Source: Anaerolineae bacterium (lineage in GTDB: Bacteria > Chloroflexota > Anaerolineae > Anaerolineales > Villigracilaceae). From it: DNA of 54,054 bases. The stretch is taken from NCBI GenBank assembly GCA_003130845.1, contig QEXW01000001.1, forward strand, positions 1 to 54,054. Reading direction: 5' to 3'. Positions 34,467 to 42,704 of this stretch are shown in pieces. Position numbers and translations under genes: made by a program. The notes under the pieces are model-generated. The model made no database searches. It was not told the origin of the DNA and worked only from the letters and a program-made list of their open reading frames with translations. Position 1 is the stretch's first letter. The number at the start of each line of letters is the position of its first letter.

Positions 34467-34808
34467 ATGACCGCGAAACGCTGGGTTTTGTTCTTTTTAT
34501 CTATCCTGGTTGGTACTGGCCTAGGCTTATATTATGGCTGGGTGGTCAGCCCGGTAGAGTATGTAGATACCATCCCCTCCAGTTTGCGCGCCGATTACAA
34601 AGCCGATTATTGCCTGATGGTAGCTGAAGTATTCGAAAGCGAAAAAGATGTCGAAGCCGCCGCACGCCGCCTGGCCTTGCTCGGCAGCCAGCCACCCGCC
34701 GCAATCGCCTCTGCTGCGCTGGATTTTGCCCGCCAGAACGGATACGCTCCCGCAGATATTCAACTGCTGCAAGACCTGACCCTCGCCCTGCAGGTGTGGC
34801 AACCATGA
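34467..34808 (+). CDS. Small membrane-anchored protein, paralogue of the next gene
   Basis: 113 residues: one N-terminal transmembrane helix (about 5-28) and a helical extracellular domain of about 80 residues. It aligns end to end with the N-terminal half of the next protein: GTGLGLYYGW versus GIGLGVAIAW, SLRADYKADYCLM versus SLRADFKDEYRFM, ARRLALLG versus ARLATLG. The pair therefore arose by tandem duplication. Its stop overlaps the next start (ATGA), so translation is coupled. I recognise no characterised family. Confidence 0.82.
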   Translation: MTAKRWVLFFLSILVGTGLGLYYGWVVSPVEYVDTIPSSLRADYKADYCLMVAEVFESEKDVEAAARRLALLGSQPPAAIASAALDFARQNGYAPADIQLLQDLTLALQVWQP

Positions 34809-35695
34809 GCGAGAAGCGCGGGCCTTGGTTCCTCTTCACCGGCCTGTTGCTTGGCATTGGCCTGGGGGTTGCAATTGCCTGGGGAATACCGCAATCTGAG
34901 CCGGTAAATACAGCACCGGCCTCGCTGCGCGCAGATTTCAAAGACGAATATCGCTTCATGATTGCAGCGGCCTATACCGTTAGTGGTGACTTGGGACGTG
35001 CTCGCGCTCGGTTAGCGACCTTAGGCGACCCCGACCCGCTCTTGGCACTTGGCGAACAGGCACAACGTCTGCTAGCAGCGAACGTCTCGATTGAAAGAGT
35101 GCGCATCTTGGCCAACTTATCCGAAGCGCTTCAATCTCAACCACTAGCGACACCCAACGACAAGACCACCCCCCCGCTGGAAACAAGCACACCATCGGAG
35201 CAACAACCCCCTGCCGTAGAACCACTGCCTACCACCCTGGAACCGACCGAAGATTCCAATCAACCATCACCCACTCCCACCACCACCGATACACCCTTTC
35301 CAACCCGCCCCTTGTTCCCGACGGCCACCTTGCGTCCTACCCGCACCCTTACCCCTACGCCCGGCGCCCCCTTTGCGCTGATAAACCAATCCACGTTCTG
35401 CGACCCCCAAAAACCGGGCTTGCTTCAAGTGAATTTGAAAAATGCCCTGGGGCAGCCTGCCGCCGGGCAAGAATTGGTCATCACCTGGTTCGCAGGCGAA
35501 GAGCACTTCTTTACCGGTTTCAAGAACGAAATCAGTCCCGGCTACGCTGATTTCAAATTAACAAGCGAGATAGAATACGCCCTCAGCCTATCCGAGGGAC
35601 GTACCCGCATTACCGGCCTGATTGCCCCCGTCTGCACGAGTGAAGACGGCAAACCGTACCCAGGTTCCATCTTGTTAGAGTTCCGCCAGCCCTAA
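34805..35695 (+). CDS. Membrane-anchored protein with PT-rich stalk and C-terminal domain
   Basis: 296 residues: a transmembrane helix (about 8-28), a helical domain paralogous to the preceding protein (about 30-105), a long Pro/Thr/Ser/Glu linker (about 110-195) and a C-terminal beta-rich domain (about 200-296) with two cysteines (STFCDPQ and APVCTSE). The C-terminal domain opens with a segment about gene products consumed as linear strands (GLLQVNLKNALGQPAAGQELVITW), resembling an Ig-like or Big-type fold. The ATG at 34805 overlaps the upstream stop by four bases; an in-frame GTG at 34796 is less likely. Function unknown, probably exported and membrane-tethered. Confidence 0.82.
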   Translation: MSEKRGPWFLFTGLLLGIGLGVAIAWGIPQSEPVNTAPASLRADFKDEYRFMIAAAYTVSGDLGRARARLATLGDPDPLLALGEQAQRLLAANVSIERVRILANLSEALQSQPLATPNDKTTPPLETSTPSEQQPPAVEPLPTTLEPTEDSNQPSPTPTTTDTPFPTRPLFPTATLRPTRTLTPTPGAPFALINQSTFCDPQKPGLLQVNLKNALGQPAAGQELVITWFAGEEHFFTGFKNEISPGYADFKLTSEIEYALSLSEGRTRITGLIAPVCTSEDGKPYPGSILLEFRQP

Positions 35696-35699
35696 AAAC

Positions 35700-36263
35700 A
35701 TGTCCCGCCCTTTGGCCCGCCTCGTGCTGCTTTTGATTGCCTTCATCCTGCTAGGCACTGTATGTAGCTTGCCCAGGGCATTTCCCCCACCTAACCCAAC
35801 CGCCCTGCCGCCGCCGGAAACCCCAACCGAAACAGTAAACACCTGCGCATTTGTATGGGCCAGCCAAGACTTAACGCAACTTTCGGAGCAACTGCTTAAA
35901 CAGCTCAAAGAGGCGGAATTACCGGTCAGGGTTGCGCGCGCCTCGGCCTATGGGGAGAATTGTGTCTTTGGTGATGGGCGGATAGAGCGCTTCGTAGCCA
36001 GACAAACAGACTTTTATATCACGCTGGAAATAGACACACTCAACAACCCGATTACGTTAGGCAAACTGCTAGAACAAACCCTAGACGTGATTGACGGCTT
36101 GCCACTAGATAAAATACTCGGTTCCAATCCCGGACAAATTGGCATCACCTTTCGGGCCGGTGACACAGAAGACAATCTCTGGTTCGAGCGAACCCGTGCA
36201 AAAACCTTGCGTGAACAAGGGCTAAGCGGGGCAGCATTGTACCAGGCGCTAAAGGAAAAATGA
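35700..36263 (+). CDS. Exported protein of unknown function, 187 aa
   Basis: An N-terminal hydrophobic segment (about 6-21, LVLLLIAFILLGTVC) ends in a lipobox-like LGTVC. A Pro-rich stretch (about 28-45) and a mixed alpha/beta domain of about 140 residues follow. The ATG is four bases after the stop of the previous gene, so it is the third member of a three-gene unit of exported proteins. I do not recognise the domain. It ends 14 bases before the convergent HisN-like gene. Confidence 0.78.
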   Translation: MSRPLARLVLLLIAFILLGTVCSLPRAFPPPNPTALPPPETPTETVNTCAFVWASQDLTQLSEQLLKQLKEAELPVRVARASAYGENCVFGDGRIERFVARQTDFYITLEIDTLNNPITLGKLLEQTLDVIDGLPLDKILGSNPGQIGITFRAGDTEDNLWFERTRAKTLREQGLSGAALYQALKEK

Positions 36264-36277
36264 CCTCCCGGCCCGAT

Positions 36278-37069
36278 TTACTGACCTGCCACGCGGCGCA
36301 CCAACTCCTCTTTCAATGCTGCGTTGCAAGCCATCGCTTCCCCATAGGTATGTCCTTCGCGGCCATCCCAACTGCCAAAATAGCCACCCGCTTCTCTTAA
36401 GATAACCGGGAAAGGTGCGCAATCCCAAATCTGCATCACGGGGTCAAACATGGCTTCGGCGCGCCCCGTAGCGACCAACAGGTATCCATAGGCATCGCTC
36501 CAACCGCGTGATTCATAGGCAGCCTGGCTCAATTCTTCCCACACAGCCCCACGCCCATAGCGATACATGCTGCGCTCGTTGGTATAACAAAGATAAGCAC
36601 GCTCCAGCTGCTTGGTCTGTGAAACATGTGCACGGCGACCATTCCACCACGCGCCCAAGCCGGTTGCCGCACAAAGCAATTCATCCGTAGCCGGATAGTA
36701 AGCCACACCCACCTCAATCAGGCCATCAATTTCTAAACCAACCAAGACACCATACAAAGGCACGCCGCGCAAAAAGGCCTTGGTACCGTCTATTGGGTCT
36801 AGAATCCAGCGCATTGCCCCCCCTGCTGCTTCTGGCGCATCAGACAAAGCGCGATTCTGACCAAACTCTTCCCCCAAAATCGCATGGTGCGGATACCGTT
36901 TTTCAATTTCGGCGCGCAAAAATTCTTCGGCAGCGCGGTCTGCCGCAGTCACAGGAGTATCATCCGGCTTGTAATCCGGGCGAACGCCGGCGTTAAAATA
37001 ACCCAGTGTGATTTTTCCGGCACGATACGCAATGTCAGACGCAAAGTCGAGATACGGTTGCAGATTCAT
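36278..37069 (-). CDS. Inositol monophosphatase-family phosphatase, HisN-like
   Basis: A 263-residue Mg-dependent phosphatase. Metal ligands are clear: E67/E68 in ILGEEFG, D91 and D94 in DPIDGTKAF, and a C-terminal Asp in IWDCAPF. DDTPVTAADRAAEEF precedes them. The sequence resembles the histidinol-phosphatase type (HisN, TIGR02067) more than SuhB, but no histidine gene is nearby, so the substrate is uncertain. Start and the upstream alr stop overlap (ATGA, four bases), indicating coupled translation. Confidence 0.88.
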   Translation of the reverse strand: MNLQPYLDFASDIAYRAGKITLGYFNAGVRPDYKPDDTPVTAADRAAEEFLRAEIEKRYPHHAILGEEFGQNRALSDAPEAAGGAMRWILDPIDGTKAFLRGVPLYGVLVGLEIDGLIEVGVAYYPATDELLCAATGLGAWWNGRRAHVSQTKQLERAYLCYTNERSMYRYGRGAVWEELSQAAYESRGWSDAYGYLLVATGRAEAMFDPVMQIWDCAPFPVILREAGGYFGSWDGREGHTYGEAMACNAALKEELVRRVAGQ

Positions 37070-38223
37070 TCTTCCTCCTGAAAAAATACGCGCGGCACAC
37101 GCGCTGAGATATTTGTCATCACTTCATACGCATTGGTTCCGGCCCATTCAGCCAAATCTTCGGGCAAAATTTGTTCGCCACTCGCAGCCTTGCCAAGCAA
37201 AATCACCTCATCACCCAAGTCAGCATCATCCGATTCCAGATTGACCATAAACTGGTCCATGCAAATCCGTCCAACCTGTTGATATTTCTTGCCATTCACA
37301 ATCACTTTGGGCTGATTGGTCATGCGCCGAAAGTAACCATCAGCATAACCGCACGGAACCGTAACGGTGCGCACCGCATGGTCCGAAACCCATAGCGAGC
37401 CATAACTGACCGGATGCCCGGCTTGCGTGATTTTGCTATACACGACCTGCGATTTCCAAGTAGCCGCCGGGGCGACCTGCACCGAACGCAAAACGCCTCG
37501 ATCAGGGTAAATTCCATAAAACAGAATGCCCGGCCGCACCATATCAAAAAAACTCTCCGGCAGATTGAGAATCGCCCCCGAATTGGCCGCATGAACCAAG
37601 CGTGGCCGCGGCAGGCTGTGCTTTTCATAAAACGACAACACCTCGTGAAAACGCGCGAGTTGCTCGCTCGGATAGGCATATCCCCATTTTTTGGGCGTTT
37701 CATGAGATTCCAAGGTTTCGGAATTGGCAAAATGCGTGTAAATCCCCTCAATATCCAGCTGTCGGCAGCGCAGCGATTGTTGCAGCAACGCTTTGGCCTC
37801 ATACCAACGCACACCAGAACGTTCCATACCCGTATCAATCTTAAGATGCACTTTCATCTGCTTGCCTGCCGATTCGGCAGCAGCCGCGGCGGCTTGCAAC
37901 ACCGCCGGATGTGAAACCGTCAAGGTCAAGTCATAGGCTAGGTAATAGGGGACATGCTCTGGCAGAGTTCCACCGGCCACCAACACCGGCTTGGTGATTC
38001 CAAGTTCTCGCAAACGAACACCTTCGTCCAAAACCGCGACCCCGATATAATCTACATACGGCTCAATATACGGTGCGACACCCTCCACGCCATGACCATA
38101 CGCATTGGCCTTAAGCATAACCAACACCTTTGCCGGCTGAACCCTGGCACGAATCGCCTCCACATTGCGGCGCAACTGAGTCAAATTCACTAACAAATGA
38201 GTCGGGCGCAGGGGAATCTTCAT
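37066..38223 (-). CDS. alr: Alanine racemase
   Basis: A 385-residue PLP enzyme making D-alanine for cell-wall synthesis. The PLP lysine is Lys38 in MLKANAYGHG. The catalytic Tyr lies in VSYGSLW, and VGRICMDQFMVN is the conserved C-terminal motif. The ATG at 38223 is favoured because the family N-terminus begins at KIPLRPTHLLVN and AAGGTAAGA lies just upstream; earlier in-frame codons run into the divergent degV promoter. The start divides the region with degV, which is divergent. A D-Ala requirement implies peptidoglycan, relevant to the sortase-bearing protein. Confidence 0.95.
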   Translation of the reverse strand: MKIPLRPTHLLVNLTQLRRNVEAIRARVQPAKVLVMLKANAYGHGVEGVAPYIEPYVDYIGVAVLDEGVRLRELGITKPVLVAGGTLPEHVPYYLAYDLTLTVSHPAVLQAAAAAAESAGKQMKVHLKIDTGMERSGVRWYEAKALLQQSLRCRQLDIEGIYTHFANSETLESHETPKKWGYAYPSEQLARFHEVLSFYEKHSLPRPRLVHAANSGAILNLPESFFDMVRPGILFYGIYPDRGVLRSVQVAPAATWKSQVVYSKITQAGHPVSYGSLWVSDHAVRTVTVPCGYADGYFRRMTNQPKVIVNGKKYQQVGRICMDQFMVNLESDDADLGDEVILLGKAASGEQILPEDLAEWAGTNAYEVMTNISARVPRVFFQEEE

Positions 38224-38308
38224 GAAAATCTTACCTTTGCGTGTAAAATGGGGGCGTCTCATGTGAGATTCTATCAAAAGAACCCCTCCCCTCAGAAAGC
38301 GAGATTTC

Positions 38309-39172
38309 ATGAAAATTGTAACCGATTGCGCCGCCGATATGCCCACCAGCGAGCTAGAAGAACTGGACATAACACAAGCGCCGCTCTTCATTCAATTTCC
38401 GGAAGGCGAAGTCAACTCCGCCGACATCAGCGCCGATGATTTTTACAACCGTCTGGAAGCCATGCGCCCGGCCATCCCAAGCACAGCCCAACCTTCCAGC
38501 GGGTTGTTCGAACAACTCTACCGCAAACTCGCCGAGAGCAGCAAAGAAATTTTCTCTATTCACATCTCTTCGGGCTTAAGCGGCACGCTCAATTCGGCGC
38601 AAGTCGGCGGAGAGCAAGCCAGAGAGGCAGCCAATGTCCACTTTTGGGATACGATGACCCTCTCGGGTGGACAGCGCTTTCAAGTATTGGCGGCAGCGCT
38701 CGGACAGCGCGCCGGCTGGACGATGGAAAAAATCCAAGAGCGCATGGCAGCCATTCGCGAGCAAACCGAAGTCATCTACACCCTCGAAACGCTGGAATAC
38801 CTGGCACGCGGTGGCCGCATTGGACGGGTACAAGCTTTGCTAGGCTCGGTCTTAAAACTCAAACCGGTCATCCATGTTTCACACGAAGATGGCAAATACA
38901 GCACGGTCAGCAAAGCGCGCACCATCCCGGCCGCGCTACAATCGCTCACCGACTACTTGGTCAGCGTCTATCAGCGTACCCCGCTGTGGGTCAACGTCTT
39001 GCATGGGCGCTTCCAACAAGGCGCAGAAATGCTCTCAGAGATGGTAGAAGAACGATTGAATGTTGCGAAACTAGAAGTAAACCGTATTTCACCGGTGCTT
39101 GGTGTCCATACCGGCCCGGGCATCGTCGGTTGCGCCGTAGTACCCATGAAGTTAATGGAAGACCTGATTTAA
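38309..39172 (+). CDS. DegV-family fatty-acid-binding protein
   Basis: A 287-residue DegV/FakB-type protein. The N-terminal KIVTDCAADMP is the DegV signature, followed by STAQPSSGLFEQLY, SIHISSGLSGTLNSAQ and ETLEYLARGGRIGR, all of which line the fatty-acid pocket. Such proteins present acyl chains to the FakA kinase; no FakA is in view. TAAAAT near 38244 could be its -10, with a leader of about 55 bases. A strong terminator follows. Confidence 0.93.
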   Translation: MKIVTDCAADMPTSELEELDITQAPLFIQFPEGEVNSADISADDFYNRLEAMRPAIPSTAQPSSGLFEQLYRKLAESSKEIFSIHISSGLSGTLNSAQVGGEQAREAANVHFWDTMTLSGGQRFQVLAAALGQRAGWTMEKIQERMAAIREQTEVIYTLETLEYLARGGRIGRVQALLGSVLKLKPVIHVSHEDGKYSTVSKARTIPAALQSLTDYLVSVYQRTPLWVNVLHGRFQQGAEMLSEMVEERLNVAKLEVNRISPVLGVHTGPGIVGCAVVPMKLMEDLI

Positions 39173-39207
39173 TAGCAGAACCGCGAAAAACCTGCCTTTT
39201 AGCAAAC

Positions 39208-39240
39208 GAGCAGCGAGAACAAACTCGCTGCTCTGCTTTT
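39208..39240 (+). terminator. Intrinsic terminator after degV
   Basis: Ten-base arms GAGCAGCGAG (39208-39217) and CTCGCTGCTC (39224-39233) with an AACAAA loop, then TGCTTTT. Confidence 0.85.
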
Positions 39241-39260
39241 AGCGCACACAACACGCTCAA

Positions 39261-40085
39261 TCACGTTCCCCAATCGCGCAAATATAAAAAATCATATCCT
39301 ACCGTGCGGGTAGTGATTTTAGCAACCGGCGGCATCACACGCTTAAAGTGATTACGACGCACACGTCGAACCACCGTCTCCACAAAAGCGCGCTCAAAAC
39401 CGGCCTGCACACACTCCTCAGGCGTATAACGCTGGTCTACCAGCAAGTAAAGCAATTTATCTGCCTCTTCATAGGTAAAACCTAGCTCCTGTTCATCGGT
39501 CTGCCCAGCCCACAAATCGGCCGAAGGGGCTTTCTCCAGAATCGGCTGCGGCACGCCGACCTCCCGCGCCAGTTGCCGCACCTGCGCTTTATACAAATCC
39601 CCAATGGGGTTGAGCGCATGCGCCGAATCGCCATACAAGGTCGAATAACCAAGCAGAATTTCGGTCTTATTTCCTGTACCAATGACCAATCCCTTAAACG
39701 CCTCCGACTGATCATACAAAACAATCATCCTGCAGCGCGCCATAATGTTGCCCTTACGGACATTTGACATGTCGGGAAAACGAGCAATCAGGCCATCGGC
39801 CATCTCGCTAATCGGCACATCGAGATAAGGCACGCCCAAATCCTGAATCACCAGCATCGCATGGTCAAGCGAATCTTGTGAAGAGGTCTTATACGGCATA
39901 CGCACACATAGCAAATTTTCCGGCCCCAGCGCTTCCGCAGCCAAATACGCCACCAGCGCCGAATCAATCCCCCCTGAAAGACCCAACACCCCACGTGAAA
40001 AGCCGGTGCGCGTAATTTCCGTGCGAATAAAGCGCGTCAGCAAACCGCGCACCAAAGAAGGATTGATAGAAAGGTCAATGTTCAT
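39261..40085 (-). CDS. nadE: NAD synthetase, stand-alone synthetase domain
   Basis: 274 residues. The ATP-pyrophosphatase P-loop is LSGGIDSAL (36-44); KTEILLGYSTLYGDSAHALNPIGDLYK is the conserved NAD-synthetase segment. It amidates nicotinic acid adenine dinucleotide to NAD. There is no fused glutaminase domain, so by itself it would use ammonia. The nitrilase-family gene directly upstream, 21 bases away, is a candidate separate glutaminase. Confidence 0.95.
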   Translation of the reverse strand: MNIDLSINPSLVRGLLTRFIRTEITRTGFSRGVLGLSGGIDSALVAYLAAEALGPENLLCVRMPYKTSSQDSLDHAMLVIQDLGVPYLDVPISEMADGLIARFPDMSNVRKGNIMARCRMIVLYDQSEAFKGLVIGTGNKTEILLGYSTLYGDSAHALNPIGDLYKAQVRQLAREVGVPQPILEKAPSADLWAGQTDEQELGFTYEEADKLLYLLVDQRYTPEECVQAGFERAFVETVVRRVRRNHFKRVMPPVAKITTRTVGYDFLYLRDWGT

Positions 40086-40106
40086 TCACCACCTACCTGG
40101 CCTTCA

Positions 40107-40955
40107 TTATTTTAGCGCATCTATTCGTTGCAGTGCTTTCAGCAAAACTTCGGGCCTTTCATCGCGCAACAAAGGCAATCGAACACGCGTGCGACGCAAT
40201 TGAGCCAAGTCAATTTCGCACAACGTCAGGGCCTCCTCGTTATAAGGCGCGCGAGCAATCATACGACCATCCGGGTCAAAAATGGTCGAACCACCAAAGA
40301 AATTCAGCCCATCCTCAAACCCTACCCGATTGGCATGCGCAAAAAAGGAAGTAAACAAACCAGAATAGGCCCGATTGACATCCTGCACCCATTGCGCCGA
40401 GCCAAGAATTTCATCCGTCACGCCACGCCCAGGCGAGGCAGAAGTCATCAAAAATACGTCCGCCCCATCCAACCAGAGCGCATAAGGCGAAGAAACGTGC
40501 CAAAAATCCTCACAAATCAACATTCCGACCCGACCAAAGCGCGTCTCAAAAGCACGGAAGCAATCTCCCGCCGCAAAGTAACGTCGCTCATCGAAAATAC
40601 CATACGTCGGCAAATACACCTTGCGATGAACATGAACCACTCGCCCGGCCGAAAGATACGCCGCCGCAATGTAATAGCGGTAGCGGCGGTCCTCTTCGAC
40701 AAACCCAACCACCATATCCAAATCGTTAGAAGCCTGCAACAGCGGGCGAAACACAGGGTCTTCCGCCACGGGGCGGTGAGCAACCGTAGCGGCGATGTCT
40801 TGCAAAACGTAACCGGTCAGCGAAAGCTCAGGAAAAACTATCAATTCCGCGCCAGATTGAGCGGCTTCACGCGCCAGAATCAGATGTTTCTCCAAATTGG
40901 CTTCTACATCCCCCAGGCGGGTGCTAATTTGGGCTAAGGCTAGAGTAAATTTCAT
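40107..40955 (-). CDS. Nitrilase-superfamily amidohydrolase, candidate NadE glutaminase partner
   Basis: 282 residues. The catalytic triad is intact: Glu43 in FPELSLTGY, Lys112 in HRKVYLPTYG, and Cys148 in LICEDFWH. The TGYVLQDI and YLPTYGIFDERRYF segments are those of the glutaminase domain of glutamine-dependent NAD synthetases. With nadE 21 bases downstream on the same strand, this looks like a glutamine-dependent NAD synthetase split in two. Another nitrilase-type amidase role (for example N-carbamoylputrescine amidohydrolase, given the nearby spermidine genes) is possible. Confidence 0.88.
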   Translation of the reverse strand: MKFTLALAQISTRLGDVEANLEKHLILAREAAQSGAELIVFPELSLTGYVLQDIAATVAHRPVAEDPVFRPLLQASNDLDMVVGFVEEDRRYRYYIAAAYLSAGRVVHVHRKVYLPTYGIFDERRYFAAGDCFRAFETRFGRVGMLICEDFWHVSSPYALWLDGADVFLMTSASPGRGVTDEILGSAQWVQDVNRAYSGLFTSFFAHANRVGFEDGLNFFGGSTIFDPDGRMIARAPYNEEALTLCEIDLAQLRRTRVRLPLLRDERPEVLLKALQRIDALK

Positions 40956-41236
40956 AGCAATACTCGCATCAGACGGTCAGAGGCATCACAACAAACCCAA
41001 CCATCTGACCAGCCAAACAGAATTTTCTAACATATCTAAGAATATAATCATACCATATCCGATTTTTGCAAAATCAGAATTTAGACCCTGTGTTTTATGC
41101 GCATTCGTCAAAGCACATCCGAGAGAAACAAAGCAATTGCAAAAATTTATGCGTTTAATGAATCAAAAAACCGTATAAATAACAATTACGCAAACAAAAA
41201 TCAAAAAATATAACCAAAATTCATAGGCTGCAAGGA
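40956..41236. other. AT-rich intergenic region, nothing identified
   Basis: About 280 bases rich in A and T between divergent transcription units. It holds no gene or hairpin that I can support; it should carry the minus-strand promoter of the nitrilase-nadE unit. Confidence 0.6.
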
Positions 41237-41264
41237 TTGACACAGAGCGATTCTGCGAGATAAT
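41237..41264 (+). promoter_or_regulatory. Promoter of speD-speE
   Basis: TTGACA at 41237-41242 and GATAAT at 41259-41264 with a 16-base spacer. The leader is about 27 bases and ends with AAGGAGG four bases before the GTG start. Confidence 0.7.
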
Positions 41265-41297
41265 GCGCATTCGTTATTACCCTTTCAAGGAGGCAGA

Positions 41298-41708
41298 GTG
41301 AACGATTCTCTCAAACTTGGCGAACATTACATCGTAGACCTATCGAACTGCAACCGTGAATTGCTGTTCGATAGCGAACGTGCCTATCAGACCTTTTCCC
41401 GAGCCATTCACGCCAGCGGACTAACCGTCGTAGATGAAGGCTTTTACAAATTCAGCCCGCATGGCTTTACCTGCTTTTTACTCCTAGCCGAATCACACGC
41501 CAGCTTACACGCCTGGCCTGAATACGGCTACTGCGCCATTGACTTATTCACCTGCGCCATTGACCGCGACCTGCTGCCGCTCATCCAACAAATCCGAGAG
41601 GCTTTTGGCGCCACCCATTTCACCTTCCGCAAACTAGACCGCGACGCCGAATTGATTGGGCGCATGTCCATCACCTTTGCCTCACCGCACCTGACGGAGG
41701 CGGCATGA
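41298..41708 (+). CDS. speD: S-adenosylmethionine decarboxylase proenzyme, bacterial SpeH type
   Basis: 136 residues. It self-cleaves to a pyruvoyl enzyme: the cleavage Ser66 is in AESHASLHAWPEYG, with His71 and Cys86 (DLFTCAI) as the other catalytic residues. Its product, decarboxylated AdoMet, supplies the aminopropyl group to SpeE. The start codon is GTG, chosen on the strength of AAGGAGG at 41287-41293. It overlaps speE by four bases (ATGA), so the two are a translationally coupled polyamine operon. Confidence 0.95.
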   Translation: MNDSLKLGEHYIVDLSNCNRELLFDSERAYQTFSRAIHASGLTVVDEGFYKFSPHGFTCFLLLAESHASLHAWPEYGYCAIDLFTCAIDRDLLPLIQQIREAFGATHFTFRKLDRDAELIGRMSITFASPHLTEAA

Positions 41709-42535
41709 GCATTTGGTTTACGGAAGAATTACATCCCTATTACCGCAAATCACTACGAGTCAAGCGCATCTTGGCCGAAGAACAAACAGAATACCAACAC
41801 TTACAGGTGGTCGAAACAGAATTCTTCGGCAATGCACTGATTTTGGATGGCATCATCCAACTGACCGAACAAGACAACATGGGCTACCATGAAATGATTG
41901 TTCACGTTCCCATGTTAGCCGTCGGCGCGCCCAAACGCGTGCTGATTGTGGGCGGTGGAGATGGCGGCTCCTTGCGGCAAGCCTTGCGTTACCCATCCGT
42001 TGAACAAGTCGTAGTCTGTGAGCTCGACCGACGCGTAGTAGAACTCAGCCGCCAATACTTCCCCAAATTTGGCGACCCCTGGTCAGACCCGCGCACCACC
42101 TTGCTCGTGCGTGATGCTTTTGGCTACCTAGAAGAAAACCCTGGTCAGTTCGACGTCATCATCTCCGACACAACCGACCCGATAGGCATGGCCGAACGCT
42201 TATTCTCAGATGAATTCTATCGGCTCATGGTGCGCGCCCTGGCCCCTGGCGGAGCCGCTGCTACCCAATGCGAACAGCCCTACTTTGATACCGCCCTCAT
42301 CAAAAGCATCTACCAATCCGCACGCGCCCTAACCAAAAACCCAGCCTACTACTACGCCCAGATTCCCACCTACCCTGGCGGCGGCATTGGCTTCATGTAC
42401 GTTTCAGATACCCCTTGGCAGAACGGCCTAAACACCCCTTACCCGCCTGGCGAAAACCAATATCTCAACCCTGACGTGCACCGCGCCGCCTTTGCCCTAC
42501 CGGAATTCTTCCGCAAAGAATTATACGGCGCCTAA
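41705..42535 (+). CDS. speE: Polyamine aminopropyltransferase (spermidine synthase)
   Basis: 276 residues. The opening WFTEELHPYYRKSLRVKRIL, then LDGIIQLTEQDNMGYHEMIVH, the AdoMet-binding VGGGDGGSLRQAL and the catalytic ISDTTDP are those of SpeE. The catalytic Asp lies in VIISDTTDPIGMA. It transfers the aminopropyl group to putrescine or a related diamine. The N-terminal helix order is normal and the length is typical. A terminator follows 23 bases after the stop. Confidence 0.95.
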   Translation: MSIWFTEELHPYYRKSLRVKRILAEEQTEYQHLQVVETEFFGNALILDGIIQLTEQDNMGYHEMIVHVPMLAVGAPKRVLIVGGGDGGSLRQALRYPSVEQVVVCELDRRVVELSRQYFPKFGDPWSDPRTTLLVRDAFGYLEENPGQFDVIISDTTDPIGMAERLFSDEFYRLMVRALAPGGAAATQCEQPYFDTALIKSIYQSARALTKNPAYYYAQIPTYPGGGIGFMYVSDTPWQNGLNTPYPPGENQYLNPDVHRAAFALPEFFRKELYGA

Positions 42536-42557
42536 CCCAACACACAGCAGCGCCCCC

Positions 42558-42603
42558 AAAACGCAGAAGCCTGGTGATAAGATAGACCGGCTTCTGCGTT
42601 TTC
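42558..42603 (+). terminator. Intrinsic terminator after speE
   Basis: Fourteen-base arms AAAACGCAGAAGCC (42558-42571) and GGCTTCTGCGTTTT (42589-42602), loop of 17 bases, ending in a T run. Confidence 0.9.
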
Positions 42604-42687
42604 GCATTCTAGACAGCCAGCCATTACAGATTCGAGATAAACGCTTCCTTCAAGCCAATCATCTCAAACGATTTCGACAAACCGCAG

Positions 42688-42693
42688 TAAAAT
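42688..42693 (+). promoter_or_regulatory. -10 box near the uvrC start
   Basis: TAAAAT at 42688-42693 predicts transcription from about 42700, five bases before the ATG at 42705, with no ribosome-binding site between. Confidence 0.4.
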
Positions 42694-42704
42694 CACTCCT
42701 AATT

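Noticed and set aside
38644-39351. Long plus-strand frame overlapping degV
   Set aside because: Out of frame with a gene showing clear DegV motifs, and it continues through the degV terminator.
42492-42704. In-frame N-terminal extension of uvrC
   Set aside because: It would overlap the end of speE and run through the terminator at 42558-42603; the UvrC family begins near the ATG at 42705.
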